This document shows positions 1-11,200 of a DNA stretch of 64,000 nucleotides, in pieces. Numbering within the stretch: position 1 is the first letter of the stretch; each line of letters begins with the position of its first letter. Below the pieces are notes generated by a model. The model had not been told where the DNA came from, searched no databases, and saw only the letters and a program-made list of their open reading frames with translations. A program made the position numbers and the translations under genes. Source of the stretch: Mesorhizobium sp. SARCC-RB16n (lineage in GTDB: Bacteria; Pseudomonadota; Alphaproteobacteria; Rhizobiales; Rhizobiaceae); assembly GCF_008520305.1 (NCBI RefSeq), contig NZ_ML703260.1:1-64000 (forward strand). The letters run 5' to 3'.

Positions 1-24
1 AATGCCATCACTCATATGCGATAG

Positions 25-139
25 CCCTGCCCTCCGGAGGGAGAGGAAGGGAGCCAGCCGGCATAAGCTCGCGCCTTTCCTCTCCCCCGTCGATCGGGGG
101 AGAGGTGTCGAGCGCAGCTCGACGGAGTGGGGGTCGAAC
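25..139. repeat. Rhizobial-type palindromic intergenic repeat, family B
   Basis: The stretch contains a hairpin (CTCTCCCCC around CGTCGATC, then GGGGGAGAG) followed by GAGCTGCGCTCGA-type inverted sequence and the tail GGAGTGGGGGTCGAACC. The same blocks recur at about 34497-34713, where they occur in both orientations. This looks like a non-coding mosaic element of the RIME type. It lies immediately downstream of the monooxygenase stop codon, so it may also shape that transcript's 3' end. Confidence 0.7.
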
Positions 140-140
140 C

Positions 141-1928
141 TTACCCGGCGTTGCTGACCGCCCCATAAACCGGCGTATCGATCCCTTCCATCCGCGCCTT
201 GATCTGCAGCGCCACATATTTCGAATAGAAGCGCGACAGGGCCAGATTGCCGCCGTGGAACCACAGCGCTTCCTGCGCCGTCGGTTTCCACATGTTGCGC
301 AATTCGCCTTGCCAGGGGCCAGGGTCGCCCTTGACGCCGGAGCCGAGGCCCCAGCAGGGGCCGACCTTGTCGGCGACCTCGCGCGAGACGAGTGCGGCCA
401 CGTTCTCGTTCATCGACTGATAGCCGGTGCAGGCGATGATGGCGTCGGCCTCGAGTTCGCTGCCGTCCTCGAACAGGATGCCTTTCACCGTCAGCGCCTT
501 GATCGCGACGCCGCTTCGGATACCGATCTTGCCGTCGATAATCAGGTCCGAGGCGCCGACATCGATGTAATAGCCCGAGCCGGTGCGGTAGGCCTTCATC
601 AGCAGGCCGGTCTCGTCGTCGCCGAAATCCAGCGCGAAGCCGGACGCGGCGAGACGCTCGTAGAAAGCGGCGTCGCGCGCGCGGATGACGTCGTAGAGCG
701 CGCGCTGGCCCTTGGGCACCAGCGCGAATGGCGTCGAGGCGACGATCATGTCGGCCTTTTCCGTAGTGATGCCGCGCGCCAGCGCGTCCTCGGAGAAGAT
801 CTCGAAGCCGACCTGCATCAGCGTGTCCGACTTGACCACGGTCGTCGGCGAGCGCTGGATCATGGTGACGTCGGCGCCGTTTTCCCAGAGATCGACGCAG
901 ACATCGTGCCCGGAACTGGCCGCGCCGATGACGGCGACCTTTTTGCCGCGGAATTTCTCGCCGCTTGAATACTGGCTGGAATGCAGCAGCTCGCCCTTGA
1001 ACTGGTCCGCGCCGGGCAGCTCGATCTTGCGCGGCGGACCATAGGCGCCGGTGGCAAAGACGATGTGCTTCGGCTTCAGCGTGATCTGGCGGCCTATACG
1101 ATCGACCACCACGGTCCATTCCTTTTCGACCTCGTCATAACTGGCGCTGAGACACTTGGTGGCGACCCAGTAATTCAACTCCATGACGCGCGTATACATT
1201 TCCAGCCAATCGCCCATCTTGTCCTTGGGCGTGAAGACGGGCCAGTTGTCGGGGAACGGAATGTAGGGCAGATGGTCGTACCAGACCGGATCGTGCAGCA
1301 CGAGGGTGCGGTAGCGGTTGCGCCAGGAATCGCCGGGCCTTGCATTCTTCTCGATGACGATGCTGGGCACGCCGAGCTGTCTTAGCCGCGCGCCGAGCAT
1401 GATGCCGCCCTGGCCGCCGCCGATGACCAGGCAATAGGGCTGCTCGGAGGCGCCAAGCTCGCGCGTCTCGCGTGCCCGCCCTTCCGACCAGGTCTCGCGT
1501 TCCGGGTCGGCCTTGTGGCGCACGCCCAGCGGCCGCGCCGCGCCCTTGCGCTCCTCGAATCCTTTCAGCTCGCTCATCGCCGTGAACAGGGTGCGACAGC
1601 GGCCGTCGCGCAGCCGCATGATGCCTTGTCCCGTCGCCACCGACGTTTCGAATGTGAACCAGGCTTCGACGGTGCCTTCGTCGGAGGTTGCCTCGCCGGT
1701 GAGCTGCCACGCGGCAGGCTTGGTCGTTGCCAGCGTCGATTTCAACATGTCGGCGATGGCCTCGCGGCGGTCCATGGTGGTGACGTTCCAGGTGAAGGTC
1801 AGCAGGTCGCGCCAGTAGCAATCGTCGACGAACAGGTTTGCCGCGGCTGACACGTCGCCGGATTCAAGCGCCTGCGAAAAGGAGCCAAGCCATGCGGCCG
1901 CCTGTTTGGATGGTGACATTTCGAGCAT
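141..1928 (-). CDS. Flavin-dependent monooxygenase (NAD(P)/FAD oxidoreductase) with SnoaL-like N-terminal domain
   Basis: A protein of about 595 residues. The first 120 or so residues look like a SnoaL/nuclear-transport-factor-2 fold (aromatic-rich, WLGSF... ending near FTAMSEL). The rest is a two-dinucleotide-binding-domain flavoprotein: an FAD motif GGGQGG near residue 165, the conserved FATGAYG, a second NADPH-type motif VIGAASSGHD, and the distal ACTGY motif. This architecture is known from YUCCA-like and Baeyer-Villiger/FMO-type enzymes that oxygenate small organic substrates. The substrate cannot be read from sequence. The start at 1928 is preferred over the upstream ATG (1952) because GAGGGAAG sits 5-8 bases before it. 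It is a single gene, followed downstream by a repeat. Confidence 0.82.
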   Translation of the reverse strand: MLEMSPSKQAAAWLGSFSQALESGDVSAAANLFVDDCYWRDLLTFTWNVTTMDRREAIADMLKSTLATTKPAAWQLTGEATSDEGTVEAWFTFETSVATGQGIMRLRDGRCRTLFTAMSELKGFEERKGAARPLGVRHKADPERETWSEGRARETRELGASEQPYCLVIGGGQGGIMLGARLRQLGVPSIVIEKNARPGDSWRNRYRTLVLHDPVWYDHLPYIPFPDNWPVFTPKDKMGDWLEMYTRVMELNYWVATKCLSASYDEVEKEWTVVVDRIGRQITLKPKHIVFATGAYGPPRKIELPGADQFKGELLHSSQYSSGEKFRGKKVAVIGAASSGHDVCVDLWENGADVTMIQRSPTTVVKSDTLMQVGFEIFSEDALARGITTEKADMIVASTPFALVPKGQRALYDVIRARDAAFYERLAASGFALDFGDDETGLLMKAYRTGSGYYIDVGASDLIIDGKIGIRSGVAIKALTVKGILFEDGSELEADAIIACTGYQSMNENVAALVSREVADKVGPCWGLGSGVKGDPGPWQGELRNMWKPTAQEALWFHGGNLALSRFYSKYVALQIKARMEGIDTPVYGAVSNAG

Positions 1929-1985
1929 TTCTTCCCTCTTGCATGCGTCCAATCTGTATATTGGGACGGTAACCGTCGAACTCGG

Positions 1986-2041
1986 CGCTGCCCCTCATCC
2001 GCCTGCCGGCACCTTCTCCCCGTATAGTGACGGGGAGCAGG
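1986..2041. repeat. Palindromic intergenic repeat, family C
   Basis: The sequence contains GCTGCCCCTCATCCGCCTGC, then a CTCCCCGT...ACGGGGAG hairpin. A copy in the opposite orientation lies at about 58562-58618 after asd. The sequence is non-coding and palindromic. It falls between the monooxygenase and the RpiR regulator. Confidence 0.7.
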
Positions 2042-2043
2042 GA

Positions 2044-2970
2044 CTAGTCTCCCAGCGGCTCCATTTCCTTCCCCGTGCGGTGGATCTGGGCGTTGTACTT
2101 GATGCGGCGAACCGTCTCGCGGGCCGTGCCGTCGAGCTTGTAGGCCGAGGCGACCGCCAAAAGGTCGATCATTGCCAGGAAGGCGAAGCGCGAGGCCGTC
2201 GGCTTCAGCGTGTCGGGATATTCGGGCACGGCAACCGTCAGCCTGACGTCGCAGGCGCGGGCGAGGTCGGTATCGGGCGCCGTCACGCAGATAGCGTTGG
2301 CGCGGTAGTGCTTGGCGAGTTCGACGGCCTCGATCACCTCGCGCGTGCGTCCGGTCGCCGAGATGGCGATCACCAGGTCGCCGGGTTTCAGCGTCGAGGC
2401 GGTCATGCGCATCAGATAGGGGTCGCATTGGGCGCTGATCGAGATGCCGTAGCGAAACAGCCGGTACTGGGTTTCGTGCGCCAGCGCCGAAGAGCTGCCG
2501 CCGAGCCCGAATACGGTGACCTGGCGGGCCCGCGCGATCAGTTCGGCCGCCTTTTCCAGCTCACCGGGATCGAGCTGCCGCTCGGCCTCCTGCAGTGCCC
2601 GGCGTGCTTCGCCAAACACGGAGTTCCAGAACGGCATGCCGGTGTCGCTCTCCCTGGCCGGCGACGTATCGAGATAGAGCGCGCCGACGACAAGGCTCTG
2701 CGCCAGCTTCAGCTTGAAGTCGCGCACGCCCTCGCAGCCGATGGCGCGGCAGAAGCGGGTCACCGTCGGCTCGCTGACGCCGGCGCGCTGGGCCAGCGCA
2801 GCGTTAGAGGCGTCGACGGCGTATTTGACATCGTCGAGCACGACATCGGCGACGCGGCGTTCGGCCGGGCGCAATTCCGCGTAGGAGTCCTTGACCAGCG
2901 AGATGATGTCGGGAATGCGCCGGAAAGGCTCGCCCCCGGCTCCCTCTTCGTCCGCGATCGGATGGCTCAT
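2044..2970 (-). CDS. MurR/RpiR family transcriptional regulator
   Basis: About 308 residues with the RpiR layout. An N-terminal winged helix-turn-helix carries the signature LRPAERRVADVVLDD...ALAQRAGVSEPTVTRFCRAIG. It is followed from about residue 120 by a SIS (sugar isomerase) domain, with GLGGSSALAHET-like and ISATGRT motifs that bind phosphosugars. Family members usually repress or activate sugar or amino-sugar catabolism. No sugar operon is adjacent, so the regulated genes are unknown; the neighbouring M24 peptidase is a possibility. The start was set at the internal ATG 2970 because the 22 residues before it do not look conserved, but 3036 and 3015 remain possible. Confidence 0.85.
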   Translation of the reverse strand: MSHPIADEEGAGGEPFRRIPDIISLVKDSYAELRPAERRVADVVLDDVKYAVDASNAALAQRAGVSEPTVTRFCRAIGCEGVRDFKLKLAQSLVVGALYLDTSPARESDTGMPFWNSVFGEARRALQEAERQLDPGELEKAAELIARARQVTVFGLGGSSSALAHETQYRLFRYGISISAQCDPYLMRMTASTLKPGDLVIAISATGRTREVIEAVELAKHYRANAICVTAPDTDLARACDVRLTVAVPEYPDTLKPTASRFAFLAMIDLLAVASAYKLDGTARETVRRIKYNAQIHRTGKEMEPLGD

Positions 2971-3114
2971 GAAGTCGGTCTTCCCTGGCCCGTTTTCGAC
3001 CCGACCTCTTATCATGTTTGCATGCTGTCGCTCCATGCGCCCGGCACTGTCGCAACCGACGCGTGCCGCAAGGGCAGCGCCGCCTGCGCCTGCTTGACTA
3101 TGTAGGAAAGCAAC

Positions 3115-4359
3115 TCACCCAATCACCTCCAGCCGCCTCGACAACCGGTTCATGGCGACCGGTCCATCCGGCCTGATCAGGAACTGGTCCTCGAGGTTGA
3201 AGCTGGCGAGGCCGTCGATATAGAGCGGGATCTCGAAGGCCAGCACCATGCCTGGTTCGATCACGACATCGCTGCCAGCGGCAATGAACGGCCATTGCTC
3301 CGAGAAGACCGATTGGCCGACGCCGTGGCCGAAATGGCCGCGGCGGTACGAGCGCAGGCCTTGCCGCGCCAGGCTTTCGGTGGCGACAGCGTATACATGG
3401 CCAAGCGAATTTCCCGGCACAAGCTCGGCCAGGCCATCCTCGAAGGCGCGCTCGGCCATGGCGTGCAGTTCCGCCTGATCCGCCGAGGGCGGGCCAAAGG
3501 TGAAGTTGCGCGACATGTCGGAGGCGTAGAAGCCGACGGTGCAGACCATGTCGCATTTCAGGGGATCGCCGGCCATCGCCCTGGCGTCGGCGCCCTTGGC
3601 CCGGGCGCCCAGCGTCACATATTCGGCCGTGGTCACTAGATGCGAGAGCCCGGCCGCCGCCGTGGCGACGCCCTGCCGGTAGAGTGCAATGAGGTCGCCC
3701 TGGCGCATGCCGGCCATGGCATCGACCTGCAGCTGCTCCAGGCCGGCTTCCGACAGGAGGATGCCTTGCCGCAGGAGGTCGATCTCGCGTTGCGACTTGA
3801 CGGCGCGCAGCCGGTCCAGCACGGGCGAGCCGTCGACAAAAAGGCAATCCGGCAGCAGCGCCTGTATGGCGGCAAAATCGGCGGCGGGAACGAAGTCGAG
3901 GTCGACGCCGAGCGTGGCGCGCTCCAGCCCGAAATCAATGAGCATGGCTTGCAGCTGGCGCACCGAGCCGGCGAGGTCGAAGGTGGCGGGACGAGAAAAA
4001 TCCGGCGCACGTACCAGCGAAGCCAGGCCGGCCTCGATGCGCTCCGCCAGGGCAAGTCCTGCAGATCCTGTCTCGACGGGCGCCGATTCGATCCAGATCG
4101 GATGCGAACGCACAACCATCTCGGGCGCGGCGGTCCGCAGCTGCGCGGCATTGAAGTCCGCGACCACGACGCCAATCGGCAGGTCTTGCCGGGCCGGGAT
4201 GACGACGAAGCCGGCGCCGGCGCGCCGGAACAGGCCGGCCGGGCCGATCCAGGCGCCGGTCGCATAGTGGAAGGCCTCGGGCGCGCAAAGCACAAGCGCC
4301 GCAATGCCGACGCGCTGCAACAAAAGCGTGGCGCGCTGGCGGTCGACAAAGCCCGTCAT
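3115..4359 (-). CDS. M24 family metallopeptidase (Xaa-Pro aminopeptidase/creatinase-like)
   Basis: 414 residues, the usual size for two-domain M24 enzymes. The N-terminal creatinase-like domain spans roughly residues 1-165. The C-terminal pita-bread domain shows all five expected metal ligands: the Asp in KCDMVC, the Asp in SDMSRNF, the His in GHFGHGVGQ, the Glu in LAFEIPLY and the Glu in FNLEDQF. Members hydrolyse X-Pro peptides or small amidated compounds such as ectoine derivatives or creatine. Which one applies here cannot be decided. GGAG lies 8 bases before the ATG. The upstream RpiR regulator, in the same orientation, may be its regulator, but this is only inferred from position. Confidence 0.83.
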   Translation of the reverse strand: MTGFVDRQRATLLLQRVGIAALVLCAPEAFHYATGAWIGPAGLFRRAGAGFVVIPARQDLPIGVVVADFNAAQLRTAAPEMVVRSHPIWIESAPVETGSAGLALAERIEAGLASLVRAPDFSRPATFDLAGSVRQLQAMLIDFGLERATLGVDLDFVPAADFAAIQALLPDCLFVDGSPVLDRLRAVKSQREIDLLRQGILLSEAGLEQLQVDAMAGMRQGDLIALYRQGVATAAAGLSHLVTTAEYVTLGARAKGADARAMAGDPLKCDMVCTVGFYASDMSRNFTFGPPSADQAELHAMAERAFEDGLAELVPGNSLGHVYAVATESLARQGLRSYRRGHFGHGVGQSVFSEQWPFIAAGSDVVIEPGMVLAFEIPLYIDGLASFNLEDQFLIRPDGPVAMNRLSRRLEVIG

Positions 4360-4429
4360 GAAATTTCTCCGTATGCCCGAACCGGCAACGGAGCACTAAG
4401 GGTGCGGACAATCAAGCGGCCGGCAAGGG

Positions 4430-4981
4430 CTACTTGATCGATTCCAGCTTGGTAAGCGCGGCGGTGAAGCCGGCCAGTGACACCGGGATGGTGACCGGCT
4501 TGCGGGTGACGGATTCCATGCCGATGTTCAGGTTGGTTCCCGACTTCATCGCCTTGACCAGTTCCGGCGGCAGCGGCGTCGCGGCATAGGCGCCGTTCTG
4601 GTCGCTGGTCTGGATGGCGATGGTCGTCTTCTGCCCCTGGTCGATCTGATAGCTGGCGCCGGACGGCAGGAACAGGCCGTGCGGCAAAGCGAGCAGCATG
4701 GCAAGGCTGCCATTGGCATTGTCGCGGCGCACCGTCACGGTGAGCACGCGCTGTCCTGTCTTGGCCTCGGTCAGGTTCTGCGACACCTGGCATTGAAGCT
4801 CGGTGTTCGCCGCGCCGCTGGAGCAGTTGACCGCCCAGGGATTGGCGTCGGCCGGCTTGGGCTGGGCAGGCTTGGCGGCGTCCTCGGCGAGTGCGGGGCC
4901 AGCTACCGACAGGATCAGCCACAATGCACCGATAGCTGCGCCCAAGCCCAGAGTATTAGCTTGCGCTAAAGCAACGGTCAT
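4430..4981 (-). CDS. IalB-like (invasion-associated locus B family) periplasmic protein
   Basis: A 183-residue exported protein. From the chosen start there is a typical signal peptide (hydrophobic GAAIGALWLILSVAGPALA followed by ED). The body contains the family-typical NPWAVNCSSG...CQVSQNL pattern, a Cys pair, repeated VTVRRD strands, and the LPHGLFLPSGASYQIDQG segment near the middle. IalB proteins are small periplasmic or envelope proteins of alphaproteobacteria. The name comes from Bartonella invasion, but most members are of unknown function. The open frame extends 100 codons further upstream, but only the start at 4981 gives a signal peptide. It is divergent from the giant adhesin gene. 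Confidence 0.82.
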   Translation of the reverse strand: MTVALAQANTLGLGAAIGALWLILSVAGPALAEDAAKPAQPKPADANPWAVNCSSGAANTELQCQVSQNLTEAKTGQRVLTVTVRRDNANGSLAMLLALPHGLFLPSGASYQIDQGQKTTIAIQTSDQNGAYAATPLPPELVKAMKSGTNLNIGMESVTRKPVTIPVSLAGFTAALTKLESIK

Positions 4982-5184
4982 GTTTTTTTGCCCCGGTTTG
5001 GTATTTCCCGCAGTATGGCTTGATACAACACTCCAACCCGGCCCGGAAGCCGGGAATCCGGCCAAGCAAGCCGGCAAATCTACTGTGTCCATATTGCCAC
5101 AACGAAGCACTTTGGGGGGTGGCGGCAGCACTTGGGCCATTAGGGACTCGCTATACAATAGAATTCCAGTAAATATCCGCACGC

Positions 5185-5240
5185 GGGACGTGTAGTCCCA
5201 GAAGGACTCGCCGGGGATGGGAACTACCGAGAAGTCTCGG
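5185..5240 (+). promoter_or_regulatory. Two short hairpins around the start of the giant adhesin gene
   Basis: GGGAC-gtgta-GTCCC occupies 5185-5199, and CCGAGA-ag-TCTCGG occupies 5227-5240. The second overlaps the first codons if translation starts at 5217. If it starts at the next in-frame ATG (5253), both hairpins lie in the 5' leader and could affect translation. No regulator can be named. Confidence 0.35.
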
Positions 5241-8200
5241 CAAGTTGGTGAGATGGCGGCGCGTGGGGAGGGGTTCCACACGCGCGCCGGCTATCGCCGT
5301 TCGAGCATTGCAAGGCATCTCTGGAAGACGACGGCGCTTACGTCGTTGGCGCTGGCGCTTTCGGGCGCGGCCGCCTATGGCGACGATGCCGGGCTGTGGC
5401 AGCCGCAGGTCCGGGCCATCATCGGCGCAGACAACAATGGCGGCAACGCCGCGCTCGAAGGCTTCATCCCGATCAAGCAGACCGCCGAGTCGGTGCTGTT
5501 CCTGGATGTCCGCGCCAAGCACGATTTCAAGGACGCCTTCGGCCAGGACATCGGCCTCGGCATCCGCCGCATCGTCAACCCGGACCTGATGCTGGGCGGC
5601 TACGCCTATTTCAATGCCGAGAGCTACGGCGGTACCCAATTCACCGGCGGCACGCTCGGCGTCGAGGCGATCACGCCGAATTTCGACGCGCATGTGAACG
5701 TCTTCGTGCCGATCAAGGGCGACTCGACCGGCCACTCGGTCGGCTCGACCCTGTCGATGGTCAGCAATCAGCTGATCGAGCAGATCTCGGTGCTCGACCA
5801 TCGCGACTACGCGGCCTGGGGTATCGAGGGCGAGGTCGGCGCGAAGGTGCCGCTCAACCTGCCCGACAAGCATTCGCTGCGGCTGGACATCGGCGGTTAC
5901 CATTTCGAGGATCCGCACGGCGACGACGGCAGCGTCACCGGCGCCAAGGCCGGCATCGAGTATGAAATCGGCGATGTTTTCGGCACCGGAACGTCGCTGA
6001 CCTTCACCGGCGAGGTGCGCAACGACAACCGCGACGACACCCAGTTCGCCGGCAGCGTGCGGCTGAACATCCCGTTCAATCCCGGCGGCGGCTCGGACAA
6101 CACCGCGGCCATCGGCGGCGCGGAGCCTGTCTATCCGGTCAGCGAAGGCCTGCGAAAGCGCGTCAACGAGCGGGTGCGCGGCGATATCGGCGTCCGGATC
6201 CAGAGCCAGGACAAGACCGGCGGCTCGACGACGCGCGTCGCCATCAACGCCGCCACCAATGCAGCCTTCGGAAAATTCTACTTCGCCGACGGCGGCCTGG
6301 CCGGCGTGGGCACGCAGGCCGACCCGACGACGCTTGATGACGCGGTCACCAAGGCCGGCGCCGGCGGCTTCGTCGTGGCTCTGGGCGGCAACGGCAATCT
6401 GACCACCGCCGGGGTGACGCTGGCCACGGGCCAGACCGTCATCGGCGGCGGCGAAAGCGTCACCGCGAAGCTTTTCGACGGCGGCACCGCCACCTTCAAC
6501 CTCGGCGGCAGCGATGGCACGATCCAGGGCACCAACGTCGCCAACAACGTCATCACGCTTGGCAATGGCAACACGCTGAACGGCATCACCATCACCGGCG
6601 GCGCCGACGGTATCTTCGGCAACAACGTCACCGGCACGACGCTGACCAAGGTCACGGTGACGGGTGCCGGCGGCAACGGCGCCGACTTCACCGGCAATTC
6701 GACCAACGTCAGCGCGTCCAATTTCACCGCTACCGGCAACGGCCTCGACGGCCTGCATATCGAGGGCAACGGCACTTACAACTTCACCGGCACGACATTG
6801 CTGCAGAGCAATCTCGACGATGGCCTAGATATCACCGGGGCGGGCACCTACACCTTCGCCACGGTCAACGCGCTGGGCAATGTCGACCGCGGCATAACCG
6901 TGCAGGGCAGCGGCGGCAGCTTCACCACCACCGGCGGCAATATCTCCGGCAATGGCGGCATCGGCATCTACATCGACCCGATCACCGCGCATGTCGTGCT
7001 GGATTCGATCTCCCAGACCGGCGGCACGTCGGGCGTGGTGCTCGACCACGTCTCGGGCAGTTTCACCGTCAACGGCGCCACGACGATTTCCGGGACGTCC
7101 GGACCGGCGATCGCCATTTCGGATTCGCCCGCGGCGATCCGCTTCGGCGACGTCAGCATCACGACGCCCGCCGGCGACGGCATGGTGTTTTCCGGTGTCA
7201 ACGCGGCGGTGGTTGCCGGCAACATCGTCATCTCCGGGCTGGGTCTCGGCCATACCGGACTCGACTTCTCCGGCAGCCAGACGACCTTCACCGCACTGTC
7301 GGCCAATATCAGCGGGTCCGGCGCCGGCTCGATCGGCATCGATCTCGCCGACACGACCGGCGATGCCTCGATCATCATCACCAATGGCGGAACCATTTCG
7401 GGTGTCGACACCGGCGTGCGCCTCGGCATTGCCGGCTCGCTGGCCCACTCGGCCAATGCCCAGTTCAGCTTCGGCGGCGGCTCGATCGCGGGCATCACCG
7501 CCTCGCTCGATGCGCGCGGGCTTAACCAGACGCTCGGCCATTACGGGTTCGGCTCGACCACCTTCAGCGGCCCGCAGCTGTTCGACGTTCAGAACGTGAT
7601 CTTCGTCGGCGCCGCGGCGTCGGGCTCCGGCGACGGCTCATCGCTTGGCAACCTGGCGTCGATCGGTACGGCCGACGGCATCAGCGATAGCAACGCAATC
7701 TTCGTGCTGGTCAACGACGCCGGCAACACGCCGATCGACGCCACGGGCGGCTTCTCGCTCAGTGCCGGCCAGACGCTGGCTTCGTTCGGCAACGGCCGCT
7801 CCTTCTCGCTCGGCGGCGTGCCGATCAACGTTACCGGGGCCAACATCCAGCACGACGTCGTGGTTTCCGATCCCGGCACCGGGGCGGCGACGCTGACCAA
7901 TTCCGGCGCGGGCGCCGTGGTGACGGCGGCCAGCGGCGGCACGTTGGAGGATTTCAACATTTCCGGCGGCAGCGGCGCGGCGATCAGCGGCTCCGGCTCT
8001 TCCGCCCTGACAGTCCAGGGCGTGACGGTGAGCAGCGTCGCCACCGGCCTGTCGCTCAATGGTTTCAGCGGCACAGGCACCTTCACCAACTTCGACATCA
8101 CCAGCGCCGGCACCGGCGTCAGCATCACCGGCGGTACCACCGGCACCTTGACCTTCGATGCGGCGAGTTCGATCACCGGCACGTCCGGCGTGGCGTTCAA

Positions 8201-11200
8201 TATCGATTCCTCGACGCCGAACCTCACCTACAACGGCACGATCAACCAGACCGCCGCCTCCAGCGCGGTCAAGATCAACGCCATGACCGGCGGCAGCGCC
8301 ACCTTCGGCGGCAAGATCACCGCCAGCACGGGCGCGGCCAACGCGATCGACCTGACCGGGAATACCGGCAGCACGATCAACTTCACCGGCGGCCTCGACC
8401 TGACCACCGACGGCGGCTACGGCTTCAGCGCCGTCAATGGCGGCACGCTGACGGTGACCGGCTCCGGCAATACGGTCAACACCGGCGCCGGCGTCACGGA
8501 AAACGGCATTCATCTTGGCGGCGCCGGCGGCCTGACGATCGGCGCGGCCGGCGTGACGTTCGCCAGCGTCACCGTCGATGGTTCCGGCGGCTCGGTGCCG
8601 GCCGGCATCGTCATCGAGAACACCAGCGGCGGCAACGTCACATTCGGCGGCGTCAGCATCAGCCGTGCCAATGGCGACGCCATCCGCCTGACCAATGTCG
8701 CCAGCGGCACCTACAGTTTCAACGGCACGACGACGATTGCCGCGGTCGGCGGCGCGGGTCCCGGCTTCGTCGTTCAGGGCAGCGCCGCGACCGTCAGCGT
8801 CAACAATCTCGTCACCACTAATGTTTCCGGCGCCGATGTCAGCCTGACCAACAACACCGGCACAATCGGCATTGGCGGTACGATCACCAATTCAGGCGCT
8901 GGCGACGGCGTCGTCGTCTCCGGCGGCAGCGCCGCGATCACGGTTTCGGCCGCCATCTTTAGTTCCCCCGGCACGACCGGCACGGCGGTCAAGGTCGACG
9001 GCATCACCGGCGGCTCGGTTGCCTTCACCGGTTCGGTTACCTCGGCCGGTACAGGCAACCTCTTCGCCATCGGCTCGACCACCGCGCCGACGGGTGGCGC
9101 GATCAACTTCACCGGCTCGGCGCTGACGGCAAGCGGCGGTGGCGGCGCGGTCATCGCAGGCCTGGGCACGGCCGCGACCTTCAACGCCACGGCGCCGCTG
9201 TCGATCACCAACGCGACCGGCAATGGCGTGTCGGTCTCCAACGTTGCCGGCAGCGCCACCTTCGGCGCCGTCACCGTGACAACGGCCGGTGGCAACGGCA
9301 TCGATATTTCAGGCAATTCCGGCGCGGTGACTTTCGGCACGACCAATGTGACGCTGGGCGCTGCGGCCAACACCGCCGGCATCAATTTCAGCGGCACCAA
9401 TGCCGGTGTGACCTTCGGCACCACCACCGTCAGCAATGTCGGCGCCAACCAGACCGGCATCGACTTCAGCGGTTCGTCCACGACGGCCGCCCTCGGCCTT
9501 ACCACCATCACCGGCACCGGCGACCTGACCTCGCGCGGCATCGACCTGTCGTCGACGACAGGCAACAAGACCATCACCTTCCTGGCCGGCTCCAGCATCA
9601 GCAATGCCGGCGTCGGCGTCGAACTGGCATCGGATCACTCGACCGCGACTTCGGCCAACGCCAATTTCACCTTTGGCGACGGCACCTCCGCCAATGGGCT
9701 GCAATCCTCCATCACCGCGGCGGCCGGCGGCTACACCGTCAACACGGTCGGGCTGAATCCGGCGCTCGGCAACTACAATTTCAACGACGTCTCCTTCACC
9801 GGCAGCGCCAATCTGGCCAGCGCGGTCGGGGGGGTCATCATGGTCTCGCAGAACGGCGGCGTCATCGCCGCCGGGACCGACGGGCTCAGCGCCGATGTGA
9901 CCACGATCTCGGTTGCCGCGGCCGATGCCATGGCCGGCACGCAGACCTTCGCCTTCGTCGGTACCGTCGATCTCAGTGGCACGCCGTTCACGCTGGATTC
10001 GGGACAGTCGATCACCGGCTTTGGCAACAACACATCCATCCTCACCTCCGGCACCATCCAGCCGGTCAATGTCCAGGGCAATCTCGGCGCCACCGGCGGC
10101 AACGTCACCGGCAATGAGGGCGTGGTCACCGGCAGCGGCGGCTTCCTGCATCTGCTCGGCAGCAATCAGGTGCGCAACACCGCGTTCGACTTCACCGGCG
10201 CCAGCGGCTCGGTCTTCACCATCGACCAAAATGCGCTCGGCTTCAGCAACGCCGGCGGCATCGTCATCGACGGCGTGACGGTCAGCAACGTCGCCGCCGG
10301 CAGTGTGGTTTTCAAGGTCGTCGACGTCGACACCAATGTGTCGATCACCAACAACAACATCAGCGTCGCCGGCACGCTGCTCGACGCCAATGGCGGCGCC
10401 GGCAACATCACGCTCACGCGCGGCACCTTGCCCAACAGCGCGACGCCGGGCACGCTGACCGGCGGCGGCATCTCGATCGCCAACCGCAGCGGCGGCCTGG
10501 TCAACTTCACCGACAAGGTGACGGTCGGCGGCAATGGTGTTTCGCTGACTTCCAACACCGGCTCCACCGTCACTTTCGCGGATGTGGACATCACTACCAA
10601 TGGCGCGACGGCTTTCACCGCCACCGGCGGCGGCACGGTCAATGTCACCACCGGCACGGTGAACGCCACGGGCGCACAGGCGGTGGCGCTCGACGGTATC
10701 ACGGCCGGTATCAACTTCGCCTCGACCAGCGCGACGTTCAGCTCGGGCAACGGCATCGACCTGCAGAATCTCAGCGGCACGGCCGCTTTCGGCTCCGGCA
10801 CGCTGACCAACACTGGTTCGGGCACGGCGTTCAATGTCGGCTCCGCAACCAACCTCAGCGGCGGCAACGCCGCCATTTCCTATGGCGGCACGATCGCCAG
10901 CAACGGCACGGGTGCGTCGGTTTCGATCCAGGAACTGACCGGCGGCTCGGTGACGCTATCGGGCAATCTGACGGACGGCAACGCGGCGGCCGGCGGCAAC
11001 ATCGTCGTCGCCGGCATTGGCAACGGCACGGCAGCGGCCGTCACCTTCTCCGGCACAACCAAGCAGATCAGCTCGGGTGCGACCGACGCCGTCAGCCTTA
11101 TCGGCAATCCGAACGGTACGGTCGACTTCAGCAATGGTGGCCTCGCCATCAAGACCACCGGCGGCACCGGCTTTGGCGCCAGCACCGGCACGGTCAGCGT

